Below are positions 19,238 to 30,244 of a stretch of 64,000 nucleotides of DNA, piece by piece; the stretch's first letter is position 1; the number at the start of each line of letters is the position of its first letter. The stretch covers positions 393,703-457,702 of the forward strand of contig OZ025726.1 in the NCBI GenBank assembly GCA_964019335.1, in the 5' to 3' direction. The notes beneath the pieces are model-generated. The model did no database searches. It was not told the origin of the DNA and saw only the letters and a list, made by a program, of their open reading frames with translations. This DNA is from Diplonema japonicum. Taxonomy: Eukaryota > Euglenozoa > Diplonemea > Diplonemida > Diplonemidae. Position numbers and translations under genes: made by a program.

Positions 19238-19969
19238 TTTTTTTTTTATTATTATTTGTGTGTCCTTCTTTCCCTCCTCCCCTTGGACGTGTCTGTTAAA
19301 ATTTCGCAAAACTACTACTTTGGAACTCAATTAATTTTTTTTTAAAATTTGAAAAGAAAAAAAGAACTGGATATCGAGATGGAATAAAAAGAAAAAAAAA
19401 GAGGAAAAAAAAAAGAAAAAAGAGAAAACTGAAAAGTCCTTCCTGTGCACCTCAATGCAGTGCCGAAAGAAGAACGAATTAATATTTAAATCCTTGTGTT
19501 CCTTCGGGTCATAATAATACTTTTTTTTTTATTTAACGCGAGCAGGGTTTTCAAGGGTGGGAGTGAAAATAAGATTTTACTTTATGTCTGTCCCAGACAT
19601 TATTTTCACTCACCTGTTTACCTTGGTTCTAAACATTGCTTCACTCCTGCACCTAATTTCACCTAGAATGTCTTGCCTGTCCTTTATATTGGCACGAGAG
19701 TGTGAGGATTTCTTTCTTCTCAATAACTACCAGTTTTTTTTTTTCTTCTTTTTCTTTTTTTAAAAGTCTCGAACAAATATTTGTTTATAAAAAAAAACAC
19801 AAACTAAAAGAAAAAAAAACACATATTTTTTTTAATGGCTCGCGTTTTCGCGCGGAAAGAAAAAAAAAAGAGAGAAACAAAAGAAGGTGAATGTAATTAT
19901 GTTACATAGTGTAAAAAAAAGGGGGGGGAGGGGGGGGGGGGGGGCGGCTCTTGTTCTTTTTTTTTTTCT
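19238..19969. other. Intergenic with a small inverted repeat
   Basis: About 730 bases of A/T-tract sequence with G-runs near 19920-19945. A 12-bp inverted repeat (GAGTGAAAATAA at 19561-19572 and its complement at 19600-19611) could form a hairpin. A pyrimidine-rich stretch of more balanced composition (19590-19730) gave no recognisable gene. Confidence 0.5.
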
Positions 19970-20567
19970 TCACCTAGCCGCAACTCGCAACATAACTATG
20001 CTAAATTCATCGAAGGAAATTCTACCGTCTCCGAGCATGTTATACTGAAGGATTTTTTTTTTTTTTTTTTTTTTCTCAAATTACCTGTTTCAAAATTGAG
20101 TCCACAAAGGCAGGATCCGGCTCTGTACCAAACGTCTCGAGTGTAGAGTAAAACTGTTTGAACTCGGGGGTTTCAAGGTAGCCGTTATTGTTCTTGTCGA
20201 GCGCAGCAAACAAGTTCCGGAGATCTGAGTCCGTGTACGCCACGCCACTGACATCATTTGAGACCAGATCCTTCACTGCAATACCTTTCACAACAAGGCC
20301 TTCACGGTGACTGGGAAGCGGGCTCTCAGTGGCCTCAGCAACCGGACTTTCTTCTTCGTCCCCAATTGCCGCCTTCACCACATGTTCCAGTGCTGGTAGA
20401 TGCGCAAATCCCTCCAGTATTTCCCACCCATCCCCCTTCTCAAACACCATTTCTATCTTGGCATCACTCTTTAATTTCAGCAGCTCCAACGCCTCACACC
20501 CACCCCCTTGTATCGAGTCTAATAAGAACTGCAATGCCTCTCCAGGTTCCAGCCGCAACTGCGCCAT
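19970..20567 (-). CDS. EF-hand calcium-binding protein
   Basis: Exon 1 20567-20085, a 40-nt phase-0 intron (GTAATTTGAG, A-run, CCTTCAG), exon 2 20044-19970; 185 aa. The N-terminal 90 residues (MAQLRLEPGEALQFLLDSI...) are not recognised and have an acidic linker (GDEEESPVAEATESP). Residues about 112-150 hold an EF-hand with a full loop DKNNNGYLETPE. Splicing supplies the partner EF-hand, YNMLGDGRISFDEFSIVML, with Asn at loop position 1 but the usual Asp-Gly, Ile and Glu later. Pairing of two EF-hands supports the intron. Probable calcium sensor, target unknown. Confidence 0.75.
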
Positions 20568-20722
20568 TCTGTGGGTGGAGTTGTCATAGAAGGGGAAAGC
20601 AGAGAAATCACAAATAAGAGAAGAAAAAAAAGGTATAAGAAAAAGGAAGAGAGAAAGATATAACTAAAAACAACTCACCAAAGGCCTTCAAGGCCCTCAA
20701 CACTGCTTTGTCAAGTGGTGTG

Positions 20723-20757
<35 letters not shown>

Positions 20758-20959
20758 TATTATCAAGAGGATCTCACGCAAGACTTCGTAAGCCATCAAG
20801 AAAGGGGCTGGGTGTACCAGGAGAGCGATTAGGTAAGGTGCAGGAGGCAAGAGAAAGTTTTCACAGGCTAAATAAGTGGCTCGTAAGTGTGTATGGTGCT
20901 CTCGTTTATCGCAGGACCTGGCAGGCACTGGAGGTGCCCGACGGCACTGGTTTTGGTGG
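20568..20959. other. Intergenic; unresolved short frame
   Basis: About 390 bases between the ABC ATPase stop and the EF-hand start, with a T-run of about 30 near 20726-20755. A minus-strand frame here (MAYEVLREILL..., then TPLDKAVLRALKAFG) has protein-like pieces on either side of the homopolymer. I could not splice it convincingly to either neighbour. It may be an upstream ORF or an unrecognised exon. Confidence 0.35.
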
Positions 20960-21979
20960 TTAGTTTGCGGGGGAGGTCATTGACGCCATTTCGACGTTGA
21001 TCCCGCTGAGGCTAGTGGTCTGCCAGGGCATCTTATGGAAGAGCTCTGTGAACGCAGTGCTCCTGGCACCCTGCGTAACGGACTGTGTACAGTAAGTAGT
21101 GTAGTCGCTGGGCTTGCGGTACTCTGTGTTGGGGGGATCAGTCGCGGTTGCCCTTACTGAGGGTGGAACATGTGGTACGGATGGCTCCCTGCGGATGCAA
21201 GAGTCCAGCCCTGCAGGTTCTGGACCACCTGACTGCAATGACTGCTGCAGTTCCGTCCAGGCCTTCAGGTTCTCCTCCTCCCCGATCTCCTCAAGTTTTC
21301 CGATCTTCCCGTCCTGCACGTAAACAGCCCTGTTGGCATACCACTTCATCTCAGGGTCGTGCGTTACCATCACCAGCGTCACGCCATGCTCCTTGTTCAG
21401 CCTCAAGAGCAGGTCCATGACAATGCGAGTGTTCCTGGTGTCGAGGTCGCCTGTCGGCTCGTCCAGGAGGAGAACCTTTGGTTCGTTGGCCATGGCACGT
21501 GCAATGGTGACACGCTGCTGCTCACCACCCGAAAGCATAGACGGGTAGTGGTCCATCCTCTCGCCCATGCCCACAGACTCCAAAAGGGAGTTTACCCGAT
21601 CGTCTTGCTCCTTTGCCGTCAGCTTGCCCCTCAACACCATTGGCACCTGCACGTTCTCCTTCGCAGTCATGGTGGACAACAGGTTGAACGTCTGGAACAC
21701 AAAACCCAACGTCTCCAGCCTTAGCTTGCTGAAGACGGAGTCCTCTGTTCTAGCAGTCAACCGCTGTCCCATAATGGCGAGGTTGCCTTTCGTGGGCTGG
21801 TCGATGGTCCCGAGGATGTTCAGAAGAGTGGTTTTCCCCCCACCGGAGGTACCGTAAATAACACAGAATTCACCTTCGTAAATATCAAGGGTAACACCCC
21901 TCAGGGCAGGCACACCCTCTGTGCCCAGCAAGTACGTCTTCTGTACATTCTCGCAACTGATCACGACAGGCTTCGACAT
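20960..21979 (-). CDS. ABC transporter ATPase subunit (LolD/MacB type)
   Basis: The ATG at 21979 ([16 protein letters not shown]) gives 339 aa; an upstream in-frame GTG is not used. The nucleotide-binding domain fills residues 1-230: Walker [11 protein letters not shown]-loop FVFQTFN, signature LSGGEQQR, Walker [13 protein letters not shown], switch His in MVTHD. It most resembles the stand-alone ATPases of LolCDE/MacB/FtsE-type exporters, which in eukaryotes pair with separate membrane subunits. No such permease gene is seen here. The C-terminal 110 residues are an unrecognised, probably disordered tail. All ATPase motifs are intact. Substrate unknown. Confidence 0.85.
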   Translation of the reverse strand: MSKPVVISCENVQKTYLLGTEGVPALRGVTLDIYEGEFCVIYGTSGGGKTTLLNILGTIDQPTKGNLAIMGQRLTARTEDSVFSKLRLETLGFVFQTFNLLSTMTAKENVQVPMVLRGKLTAKEQDDRVNSLLESVGMGERMDHYPSMLSGGEQQRVTIARAMANEPKVLLLDEPTGDLDTRNTRIVMDLLLRLNKEHGVTLVMVTHDPEMKWYANRAVYVQDGKIGKLEEIGEEENLKAWTELQQSLQSGGPEPAGLDSCIRREPSVPHVPPSVRATATDPPNTEYRKPSDYTTYCTQSVTQGARSTAFTELFHKMPWQTTSLSGINVEMASMTSPAN

Positions 21980-22217
21980 AGCTAGTGAACCCACCTATTT
22001 TAGCTTTAAAAAGGTAACTACAAAGAGAACATTACACGACTGAGATGAATCATTAGGAATGCGAAGGGGGGTCTGTTAGAATGCCTCTATAGTGGCAGGG
22101 TATAAGTGGGAACCTATTAGCAGCTCTCGAGACAGACCCCTCCCTGGGTGGCTCCGAGCTCTCTTTCTCCTCTCTCTCACCTTAGTTAAGCAACACTATG
22201 TTTGGCTTCTGTCTCTT

Positions 22218-23639
22218 CTAAGCCCTTGATCTATCCCAACTTCCCAGCTTGCTCCTGTGTAGGTGTGTGAGTAATTTTGACAATACCTTGAAAATCCTAG
22301 TCCTGACCCCGTGCAGAGATCTGTCGAGGAGGCCCATAACAGTGAAAACACCACCAACAATGGCACACAAGTTGGTGATGAACTCGTACCACCGCCTGCC
22401 TGAGTACTGCACAATGACAGCCGTAGGAGAGAAGTCGTACGAGAAGCGTGCCTCGGGGACCCTTCCATCGTCGTCATAAGCGTGCTGCTCTTCGAACAGG
22501 TACTGGTGGTTGGAGTGCTGCACCTGGTACCCCTTGACCTCCCGCCACCCGAGACGGTATGTTGTCGTCAGCACCTTCATGTAGTGCTCGAACGTGATGT
22601 GTGGCTCTTTCGTTGAAAACCACTTGTTGTTCAACGGCCCCAGAAGGTCCCCGTGGTGTTTGGGCAGGAGTGCCTTCGTCCTCTCAGGCAGCGGCTCTCC
22701 GAACGATAGCTCGTGCACCACATGTGACAGGTTCGTCTCCTTTGGATTGATGGAGTGTACGTCAGACTTCACTACAAGATGGAAGTTGCCAGGTACCCTG
22801 TTCACCAGGATATGCCCCGACACCCGGCACCCCAGATGGTCTTCATTCATTCCCTTGATCTCCTTTTCACGTAAGTGGTGGTCCAGCTCGTCCTCGCCTG
22901 TGATGGCTGACGACCATGCAGTGATCCCGTCGATGTCACGCTGCCCGCTGAAGTCAGCAATCCCGCGCCCGTTCTTGAACAGCCGCATTGTAGGAAAGGC
23001 TTTGATCTTCTGTTGAGAGCAAAGGGGGTAGTTCTCCATGCAATTAACCTTCCTCACTGCGATGTGATAGTGCTCGTCGTGCATCTTCTTCGCGAACTCC
23101 TCCCAAGTAGGTGCCAACCGCTTGCACCAGATGCACCACGGTGCGTAGAAGTCGACAAACACATAAGTCTTGTCCTGCACAATAGCTTCGAAGGACTCTT
23201 TGTTGAGGTGAGGAGACTCGCCCTCTTCCTTCATTGCCTTGTCCATCTCCTCCATAGAGCCGTGCACGATGTTCTGCTTCACCCTTTGCGGTTCATTGTA
23301 TTCCAGCAGTTGTTGGAATTGTGTGTGTTCTTCTTTCTTGATGTTCTGGACCACGTCCACGCGGTTCACACCCAGCCTGTCCTTCACGTCCACCGACACC
23401 CAATCGCATGGCATCTCTAGTGCAGTGATGTTGAAATTGATGCGAATTCTAGGCTCGATGTTGGTGTCAAGCGTAAGATCGCTCACGATAGGCGGTTGCA
23501 AGTAGTGCCACGTCTCCATCGTGACCAGCAATATCATCAGCACCACGCAGGACATTGACAGCATGCCACCTTGTGATGTTCCTGCAGTTAGGTCCGTCGG
23601 GATCTTCCTGTACAAGTCATAAGCAGAGAGCTTCGCCAT
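22218..23639 (-). CDS. PDI-ERGIC fusion: Erv41/46-like protein with inserted thioredoxin domain
   Basis: The ATG at 23639 (MAKLSAYDLYRKIPTDLTAGT) gives 473 aa. The N-terminus matches the ERGIC/Erv41-Erv46 family: YRKIP, a transmembrane segment (SMSCVVLMILLVTMETW) and IRINFNITALEMPCDWVSVDV. A thioredoxin domain is inserted at about residues 130-245: TYVFVDFYAPWCIWCKRLAPTW (active site CIWC in place of CGHC), then IKAFPTMRLFKNG with its cis-Pro. The ERGIC part resumes with GCRVSGHILVNRVPGNFH and ends in a second transmembrane helix (LCAIVGGVFTVMGLLDRSLH). Proteins of this plan (plant PDIL5-3/5-4, also in other protists) cycle in the early secretory pathway and are thought to combine redox folding with cargo retrieval. 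Confidence 0.9.
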   Translation of the reverse strand: MAKLSAYDLYRKIPTDLTAGTSQGGMLSMSCVVLMILLVTMETWHYLQPPIVSDLTLDTNIEPRIRINFNITALEMPCDWVSVDVKDRLGVNRVDVVQNIKKEEHTQFQQLLEYNEPQRVKQNIVHGSMEEMDKAMKEEGESPHLNKESFEAIVQDKTYVFVDFYAPWCIWCKRLAPTWEEFAKKMHDEHYHIAVRKVNCMENYPLCSQQKIKAFPTMRLFKNGRGIADFSGQRDIDGITAWSSAITGEDELDHHLREKEIKGMNEDHLGCRVSGHILVNRVPGNFHLVVKSDVHSINPKETNLSHVVHELSFGEPLPERTKALLPKHHGDLLGPLNNKWFSTKEPHITFEHYMKVLTTTYRLGWREVKGYQVQHSNHQYLFEEQHAYDDDGRVPEARFSYDFSPTAVIVQYSGRRWYEFITNLCAIVGGVFTVMGLLDRSLHGVRTRIFKVLSKLLTHLHRSKLGSWDRSRA

Positions 23640-23910
23640 ATCTCCAACACCCTCCTGTGTGTTGATGCAGCGCAAAAGTACGGCACTAAAGTAATACAGT
23701 TAGTTACTCAGCGTCTGTGCAGATAGAAGGCAGTTAGTCGTCGAGGCGCAAGAGTCAGCCAATATATGCATCCTGGCCTGGAAAAACCCGGCGCCTTTAG
23801 CGTTCCAGCAGTGTACACTACTATAAGCGACAAATCATTTTTAAAAGGAGGTTAAATTTCAAAAAATAAAAACAATCAAGGGGATCTCATATGAACACCT
23901 GCACGGCGTC

Positions 23911-24286
23911 TTAGTACATCTTTGCATAACCTGCTTCTTCGTACCATTTTTCTATCGAGTCCTTGTTGCGATTTGCCCACCTCTCCACTACTCTTTTAAC
24001 TCCAAAGAAATCCAAAATGTTGAGAGGGCCAACGTACTCGATGAGCTGCAGTGTGGTGTGGTGTGGTGTGTGTACATACTGTCTTGAAGCACATCATGAA
24101 AACGGCAAAGCTGATAATGAACTGCATCCTCTCCTTCATGCCGTACCTGGGCAGCGAAGACCCTCTGTATGAGTAAGCATGCTGCTTCGCAGGTTTTCCC
24201 CCTTCTTCAGAGTCCTTTGTCTCCTTCTGCGGCTTCTCCTTCTTCTCCTTATCCTTCCCCTTCACCTTCCTGCTGGTCAGTGTCAT
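23911..24286 (-). CDS. Small single-pass membrane protein
   Basis: Exon 1 24286-24080, a 34-nt phase-0 intron (GTATGTACACAC...CTGCAG), exon 2 24045-23911; 113 aa. It starts with a very basic segment (KVKGKDKEKKEKPQKETK), followed by a predicted transmembrane helix (MQFIISFAVFMMCFK) that continues over the splice into LIEYVGPLNILDFFGVKRVV and a charged tail ending KWYEEAGYAKMY. No family recognised. The first 38 bases overlap the 3' end of the macro-domain gene in another frame, so the real start could be an internal Met (MKERMQF). Confidence 0.6.
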
Positions 24287-24749
24287 GTTCCCCCCTATCC
24301 TTCATCCATGAGTGATACATTGCAACAAGGGCATTTTGCACATGCGGCGACCCTCTGAAGGTCCCTATGCAGGGTGTCACAAGACGTCTGCTTTGGTGCC
24401 GCCGGGCTTCCCGCAGCACAGCATCGAAACAAAGCCCTGTGCTCTCTTCCGAATACGGGAAGGCGGGTGCATAGAGCAGAGTATCGCTGATGTACACAGC
24501 ATTGCCTAGTGCCAGCTGCTCCTGGTCCAGTTGCTTCAGCAGGTAATGCGCACCGAAGGCTGCACAGTAGGCATGATCGACGCCGCTGGCGATGACACCT
24601 GCTGTGTTTCCAGGCCACACTATAGTGCTACCCTCAAAAGACAACTTCGTGATGTCGGCGCACTGCACGGTGACACCAGCCACACCATCGAACATGCCGG
24701 CGGCCTGCCTGGCCACCGCCTCTTCCACATCCACAATCAATAGTTGCAT
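24249..24749 (-). CDS. Macro-domain-like (ADP-ribose-binding) protein
   Basis: The ATG at 24749 (MQLLIVDVEEAVARQAAGMF) gives 166 aa; the frame also reads from an upstream TTG. VTVQCADITKL, STIVWPGNTAGVIASGVDHAYCAAFG and the later TPCIGTFRGSPHVQNALVAMYHSW match the macro-domain plan: the G-D-I-T strand, the N-(T)-A-G loop, a glycine-rich G-x-D stretch, and the second phosphate-binding loop. Macro domains bind or hydrolyse ADP-ribose on proteins or nucleic acids. The presence of an ART-like gene 11 kb away on the same strand is suggestive but proves nothing. The acidic tail (EHDTDQQEGEGEG) overlaps the next gene. Confidence 0.65.
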   Translation of the reverse strand: MQLLIVDVEEAVARQAAGMFDGVAGVTVQCADITKLSFEGSTIVWPGNTAGVIASGVDHAYCAAFGAHYLLKQLDQEQLALGNAVYISDTLLYAPAFPYSEESTGLCFDAVLREARRHQSRRLVTPCIGTFRGSPHVQNALVAMYHSWMKDRGEHDTDQQEGEGEG

Positions 24750-24817
24750 GTCCCTTTCGTAGGGTGCACAGAATAACAAAGCAAGACTGTAAAGGATGGC
24801 ACACTCTTTTTAGTGTG

Positions 24818-26768
24818 CTAAAGCTGCACCACTTTTACTACGGAGTTGTGAAGATGCATCAAACGCTGCCATTCGTTGTAAAGTGACTGGAGATGGGACA
24901 CCTGGTAGTCAGCAGGGGACTGGGGAAGTGTGATGGGCATGGTGGCAGTGAGGAGATCGGTCAGTTTTTCCTTGGTGAGCGCGTCCTCACCTGAGTCTTG
25001 CGCAGGCTGGGTGTCGCTCGTACTTTGCGTGAAGAGGGCGTCCAAAGGGGAGATGTCAATGACGGAGCCCGCGACTGGAGAGTTAGGTGTGGGCGATCTG
25101 CCGGGGTCGTCGTCACTTACAACTACGCCTGTGAGCAAGTTCGTGCCCGACGGTGCTGCGATCGAGGCCTTTCTTGCCAGGCTCTTATCCATGTCCCAGT
25201 TGTCCTCTTCGTCGATTTGCACTACGTGGTGTTTGCTTTGATGCTGAAAGCATACCGTCACTGAAGTCAGGTTTCGGTTTGTCGGCAAGTCCGGCGTTGA
25301 TCTCCTCCAACTGTGCCTGCGAGATCTTTAGACTGTCTGCGTCAGCCGTTTCCCAGAAATGGATTGCCGACTGCAGCGTGCAGAAGTAGTATCCTGCCTC
25401 GCTGCTCATCTTCGTCTCGTTTCGGTAGTTCTGGATAAAACTAGTGTTGCTGTGCAGATGCTTAGCATCTGCCTTCCCTACCAGCAGAATCAGACACGGC
25501 AGGAAGTCGTCGGCCCCCATGGACTTGCCGGGCTCGAGACTGTGCAACACACTAAAGATCAGCTTGCAGCTGTTGGTGATGCAGATCAGCTTGTCGCGTG
25601 GGTTCTTGTACTCGTTCAGTTTCTGCAGCTCCTGGCGTTTCGGTGGTCCTCTTCTATTTTGCATACCGTGACGGCTTCTTTCCATGTCCCGTGGTCCAGT
25701 ATCTCAGACCTCACCTCAAGATGCTCGGGTGAGATGAATTTGAAAGACGCCAAGCGCTTCTCCAACACCTCATCGCTGTGTTGTGTGGGTTACGGCGGTG
25801 TTGGCATACTTCTTCCTGTCTTCTTCCGTTCCAAATGTTTTCGGGAATATCTTTGTCAGGACGTACTTCTCAAGACCTTCCTGAGCAAAGTCCAGCTCCT
25901 GCTCCGTTGCCCCCTTCCACACGGGGTTCTGCTTTATCTCGTTGAACATTGTGGCGAGGAACTGCCGCACGTTGTTGGGCATGTCATCGGAAGGGAAGCT
26001 GCTGCTTTTCACCTCCGCCACATATGCCTTCAGCTTCTTATGCAGCTCAGATGCTTTAGGCTGGCGCATTTTTTCAGCAAAGTCACGGAAGCGGAACTTC
26101 AGAACGGACTTAGGAGGAGTAGGGGTGCTTGTGCCGCTGGGCTTCAAGGGTGACTTCGTCGGTGCGGGTGCAGGTACGCTGAGCTGTTGCGTCTGGGGTT
26201 GGACTTGACTTCGCTCTCTAGGCTCTTGCTGCTTTTCGCTGTGCCAACCTATGCTTTCCAAGGGGTCGCCTGTGAGCCACTTCGCTCTGATCACATCGGA
26301 AACTAAGTAAATAGGGATCGTGAAGCCATCTGTGCTATCGAGCTCCAGCTCTGTCTGCCTTAGGATCTGGATGGTTTGTTGTCTGGTGCCCCCTGGTGTG
26401 GTGGGGCTGTCCACGTCTGTAGCCAACGGGCCCAATGGCGTTGCTGACTGGGGCTGCCCAGCGGGGAGTTCCATGATAATGGTGTCACCTCCTGTGTCAG
26501 CAATATTTGAACTCAGGAACGATCCCCTCAGCCCGTTCAGAGTCGTGAAGGACTTACCGCTCGACGATCCAAACACCACTGTGTGCGTCTTCAGAAAGTC
26601 GTTGCTCACCACCGCTAGGCCCATCTCTTCAAGAATCACCGACTGGGGCACCAAGACCGCCCATCTTGACTCGGTTATCTTGCGCAAGGTTAGCCCCAAC
26701 AAAGTGCCCTTCATTGCCTGCACAAATAAGTTGTTGGTCTTCTCATAGTCTATAAGGTTAAGAGGCAT
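24818..26768 (-). CDS. VPS9-domain Rab5-type GTPase exchange factor (Rabex-like)
   Basis: Four exons: 26768-25810, 25775-25667, 25631-25256, 25221-24818, with introns of 34, 35 and 34 nt, all GTATGC...AG, in phases 2, 0 and 1. They join into 615 aa. Residues about 1-210 are not recognised, with a Pro/Thr-rich linker. From about 225 the helical bundle typical of VPS9 proteins begins (FRDFAEKMRQPKASELHKKL...). It is followed by the VPS9 domain: LEKRLASFKFISPEHLEV, LNEYKNPRDKLICITNSCK, the catalytic Asp in GADDFLPCLILL, and the catalytic Tyr in SSEAGYYFCTLQSA. VPS9 domains load GTP onto Rab5/Rab21-type GTPases on early endosomes. The C-terminal 150 residues are acidic and unrecognised. Each intron join continues family sequence, which supports the splicing strongly. 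Confidence 0.9.
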
Positions 26769-26858
26769 TGTTATGCTCCCCCCCCCCCCCCCCCCAGAGC
26801 ACTGTGTGTTACTATTGCCTGCAAATGGTAAAACTAAATCTAATTTCTAAACAAGTTG

Positions 26859-27071
26859 TCACATCTCGTCGTCGCTCATATCGCTTTCGCCCTCCTGCAG
26901 CATCCGCATCAGCCGCCCTGCTTCGTCCTCCTTCACTTTGCGTGCCTCCATCATTGTGGGAGGCACCTTATCCTGCTCCTTCTGCGTTGTAGTTTCCGTC
27001 CGTTTTGCACACACGCAGTACACACACACTAGTGCTGCCAGCGCAGCCGCAGTCGCGTGTTTGGTGCTCAT
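26859..27071 (-). CDS. Small membrane or secreted protein, unknown
   Basis: A 70-aa frame from ATG 27071. Residues 3-21 (TKHATAAALAALVCVYCVC) form a signal peptide or membrane anchor. The rest is charged (KVKEDEAGRLMRMLQEGESDMSDDEM). It lies between the VPS9 gene (about 90 bases upstream of that start, across an 18-C run) and the next small ORF. No family recognised. Small size keeps confidence moderate. Confidence 0.45.
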   Translation of the reverse strand: MSTKHATAAALAALVCVYCVCAKRTETTTQKEQDKVPPTMMEARKVKEDEAGRLMRMLQEGESDMSDDEM

Positions 27072-27237
27072 TTTCCGTTTGTGACCACTCTTGGGTGCGT
27101 ACCAAGGGTTGGCTTGCTAGAATAAAAAAAAGGGGGGGGGAGAAACATAGGTAGTTTTTCATTCCAATTTTCGTAAATATATTTTTCATGGCAGGTTGTC
27201 CCTTTGTTTTTTTATTCTCTCTCTCCCTAATGTACAA

Positions 27238-27477
27238 TCAGAACAGTGACGGAGGAAGTGGTAACTTCTCCAGAATAGGCTTGGGCAGTGTCTGTGGCAT
27301 GTCCTTTCGAGTGACCTTTACATCGGCAAGCTGGCCAGGGTTTTGCAGGTGCAGCGTCCCCCCGTGCAGCCCTGTGCCGGGTGCGCCATGTGTGTGGGAC
27401 TTGTGAGGCTTTGGCATGGGCAGCCCCATGTACTTGGCGTAGGCCGTGCGGTAGGCCATCGTGTCCTCGAGGCCCAT
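27238..27477 (-). CDS. Small protein, unknown
   Basis: From ATG 27477 (MGLEDTMAYRTAYAKYMGLPMPK) the frame gives 79 aa. It is Pro/His/Lys-rich, ending LPKPILEKLPLPPSLF. The frame extends upstream through LLHK to a GTG at 27516, so a missed 5' exon is possible. Composition resembles small mitochondrial accessory subunits, but I cannot name one. Confidence 0.4.
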   Translation of the reverse strand: MGLEDTMAYRTAYAKYMGLPMPKPHKSHTHGAPGTGLHGGTLHLQNPGQLADVKVTRKDMPQTLPKPILEKLPLPPSLF

Positions 27478-28566
27478 CTTGTGTAGTAGTGTATTAGCTG
27501 AGATGTGGTGGTACACAGGTACTTGGTAGGGGGGGACTTAAAAACTCTAATCTAGATCTAAGCAAGGGGAGATAGGGAAGAAAGACAACCACTAGTAAAG
27601 GGAGGTTCTGAGCAGAGAGGTCTCAGTGCCCTCCAGCAGAAAGACCTGCTTTCAGAAGAGCAGAAAACCAGCAGGGGGGACGGGGATCCAATCTATTGGG
27701 AAGGAAGAAAAATAGGGTCTTGGCCAGGGATGGGAGAGCGGGAGAAACGCCCCGAAGTTCGTAGTTGATTCTATTTTTTTTTCTTCTTCTTCTTTTTTTT
27801 TTTGCTGAAGACCAAGTCTCCTATTGTTAGTTTTGTTTCGGTTTTTTTTTTTTTTTTTTCTCTCTCTATTCTTCTAAAGTACTTTTTTTTTGGGATTTCC
27901 TCTTCTTTTTTTCGGCAAAAGGGGAAAAAAAAAAATAATAATAATAGAAGAATGAAACAGGACAAGCCAGACCTGAAGAAACAAAACAAAACAAAAGTAG
28001 GAAAAAAAGGGGGGGGTGCTGTGGTGGAGGCTTAACACCTTGTAATGGAACATGCAACCCTGTAGCCGCTCCACTTGACAGCGATTTGTATACTTTCTTC
28101 TTTTTTTTTTTTGAAGTAGGGTATCATATATAAAATCTACAAGAAACCAAAACGGATGAAATGTATTCAACAAGCCCTGTGTGACAAACCAACATCATGA
28201 AGGGCTCTTTATTTCGCACCTTGCAGTGAGGTTTGCCAATGGGGCAGAGTGAACGAGAGGGGGGAAGAAACAAATAAATAATAGTGAAGAAGCTCATTGC
28301 AGCCAAACCTTCAGCTGCAGAACAGAACCTACTAGTTTTGCCCTTCGTAAGGCTAGGGGACGGGGGAGGGGGGGCAACAATCAGCATGACCGGGAATCAT
28401 TGTTCCCGAATAAGGCCAATTACTACCCAGTATCTACGTTTGCGCAACAAATAAAAACAATCCTAAAGGCGAACGACTGTGGCCGACCCTAAACTTTTTG
28501 TAAGAAAAAAAAATTCAAGGTCTCTAATCAACCCTGGTTCTATTATGTCGTGGATTTCCTTTTTTT
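27478..28566. other. Intergenic spacer up to the piggyBac insertion
   Basis: About 1.1 kb: a purine-rich stretch (27540-27770), T-runs near 27775-27860, A-runs and G-runs to 28015, then a mixed-composition stretch to the TTAA at 28567. No gene recognised. ORFs here are F/K-rich products of the tracts. Confidence 0.5.
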
Positions 28567-28570
28567 TTAA

Positions 28571-28583
28571 CCCATAACACTCC
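28571..28583 (+). repeat. piggyBac terminal inverted repeat, left
   Basis: CCCATAACACTCC directly after TTAA; pairs with the complement at 30245-30257. Confidence 0.9.
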
Positions 28584-28650
28584 GGGGCCTATCTACATAG
28601 GGGTCCCTTTTTTGCTCCTTTTCATAATTTGACGGGGAAAATGGCAGCAT

Positions 28651-30050
28651 TTAACCCCTGTTTGCAGGTAAAACGGGTTTTTTGGACCAGGAAAATTTAA
28701 AAAAAAGCTCAAAAATTAATAAAAATACAAAGGGGATGAAGAGTTGAATGGCCGTAGGGTGCTCAAAAACGACCATGTCAAAATGGGTTGTGCACGGGGG
28801 GGTGTAAATTGAGCATCTTGGGACAAAAAAAGCAGCATCAGGACCCCTCAGATGTCTCAGACCGAGAGAAGTGCCTATTTGCGGGTGGAATATCGGCCTC
28901 GAAATCGTCAAGAAGCCTTTTTGGGGTGATGGAAGAGTGGTACGAAAAAAGCACTTATTTGGACAGAGGTGTTGGTTACAGGTGTAGCATTTGTAGATTG
29001 TGCGTTTTGTGCATCCTTTCAACCTGCAGAACCTGGAGTTGCCCCCTTTGAGTGGTTGGTGGTCACGTTTGGTGTAATCTGGGGTATCGGGTGTGTGTGC
29101 TCCACTAGTTGGGTGCCGGGAGTGGTGTTTTTGCAACGCTGGACCCATCAATTAGGCTCTCTCGAAAGCGCTCTTTAAAAGCAGCCAGGGTTTTGTATCT
29201 CTTTGGCACTTCTAGGGCCCACCAGAAGAGCCCGCAGCACTCCAACGAAATGCAAGCCCCCTCACAGTTTTTTCACAGGGCTTCGGCCAGACCCACAGTC
29301 GAAAAGTAGTTATTGCAAACTACCTTGTTGTCGTTCCCCGAAAATTCCCCGTTAACCCCAGCACCACCTTTTCCACGACACTGAAATCTTCAAGTGCGTG
29401 CCCCTCGATTTTGGTGGCGTGGATGTGAAAACGCGAAAGATAACCCGTGCTCGCGCAGTTTAGGCAGTATATTTTTATGCCATATCTCTTACGCTTTGAG
29501 AGGACAGTAGACCCCAAGCCCCCCCAATTGCCCCGTGACGGTACGAGTGTCTCTTCAATGCTTAAATATTTTCCTGGCACTGCTGTTTTTGCCCACTTGT
29601 CACCAATTCTGTCCAGAAACCCTCGTGTCTTCCACAACACATCACCATTTGACTCTTCTGTGTGAGTGAAGTGGAGGCTACTTTTAATTTCCTGGTAGCG
29701 TCTCCTGGGCTTCGTGTTACTGAAAAGGGGGATTTTCATGGGTCCTGTGGACCAATACGTTTGCTAATTCTGGGCACGCCGCAAACCCATCGCAATGCTC
29801 AATCCGAGTAAGCGGTGGAGTCCTGGGTCGAAATTTTATCAATCCCAGCGTCCTTTTGCTTGTTTGTCTCTTCTTGGATGACGTCTGTGAGCTTCTTATC
29901 AAAAAACCGAAGGAATAATCATTTTGCGTCGTCAGGTTTCTGCGTACCACGGGACAGCTTTTTTCCCCCCCACTGGCCTATTTTATGGTCTCTATGGGTA
30001 CCAACTCCCTTACCCATGAAGGTTGGACCTCGTCCGTAGCTGTTTTGGCT
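28651..30050 (-). pseudogene. piggyBac transposase remnant
   Basis: Minus-strand fragments in several frames. An N-terminal piece lies near 29950-29760. The catalytic region is at 29739-29320: KYLSIEETLVPSRGNW, where Glu replaces the usual first Asp (family SIDE-x-LVPFRG), then YGIKIYCLNCASTGYLSRFHIHATK. The stretch at 29310-29160 carries CNNYFSTVGLAEAL, where Asn replaces the second Asp of DNYF, and is broken by a TGA. The C-terminal cysteine-rich finger is at 29050-28950 (CRLKGCTKRTIYKCYTC...LC). Two altered catalytic acids, frameshifts and a stop make it inactive. Confidence 0.85.
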
Positions 30051-30244
30051 TTACCTTTGCGTTTTTTGGACACAGTCTGACCCACTTGGTGGGTGGATAA
30101 CAAGGTAAAGTGATGCAGTGCAACATGAATTGCAGTTGAAAATAACTCCTCACTATAGTCGTTCTTGGAGATCCAGGGGTCGTGGGGACGAAAAAGTACT
30201 TAGAGAAAAAAACGATTTTTCAAAACGACAAATATTTGCGCCTT

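Noticed and set aside
20608..20928. Extra gene between the ABC ATPase and the EF-hand gene
   Set aside because: The frame runs through a 30-base homopolymer and I could not splice its parts in phase with either neighbour.
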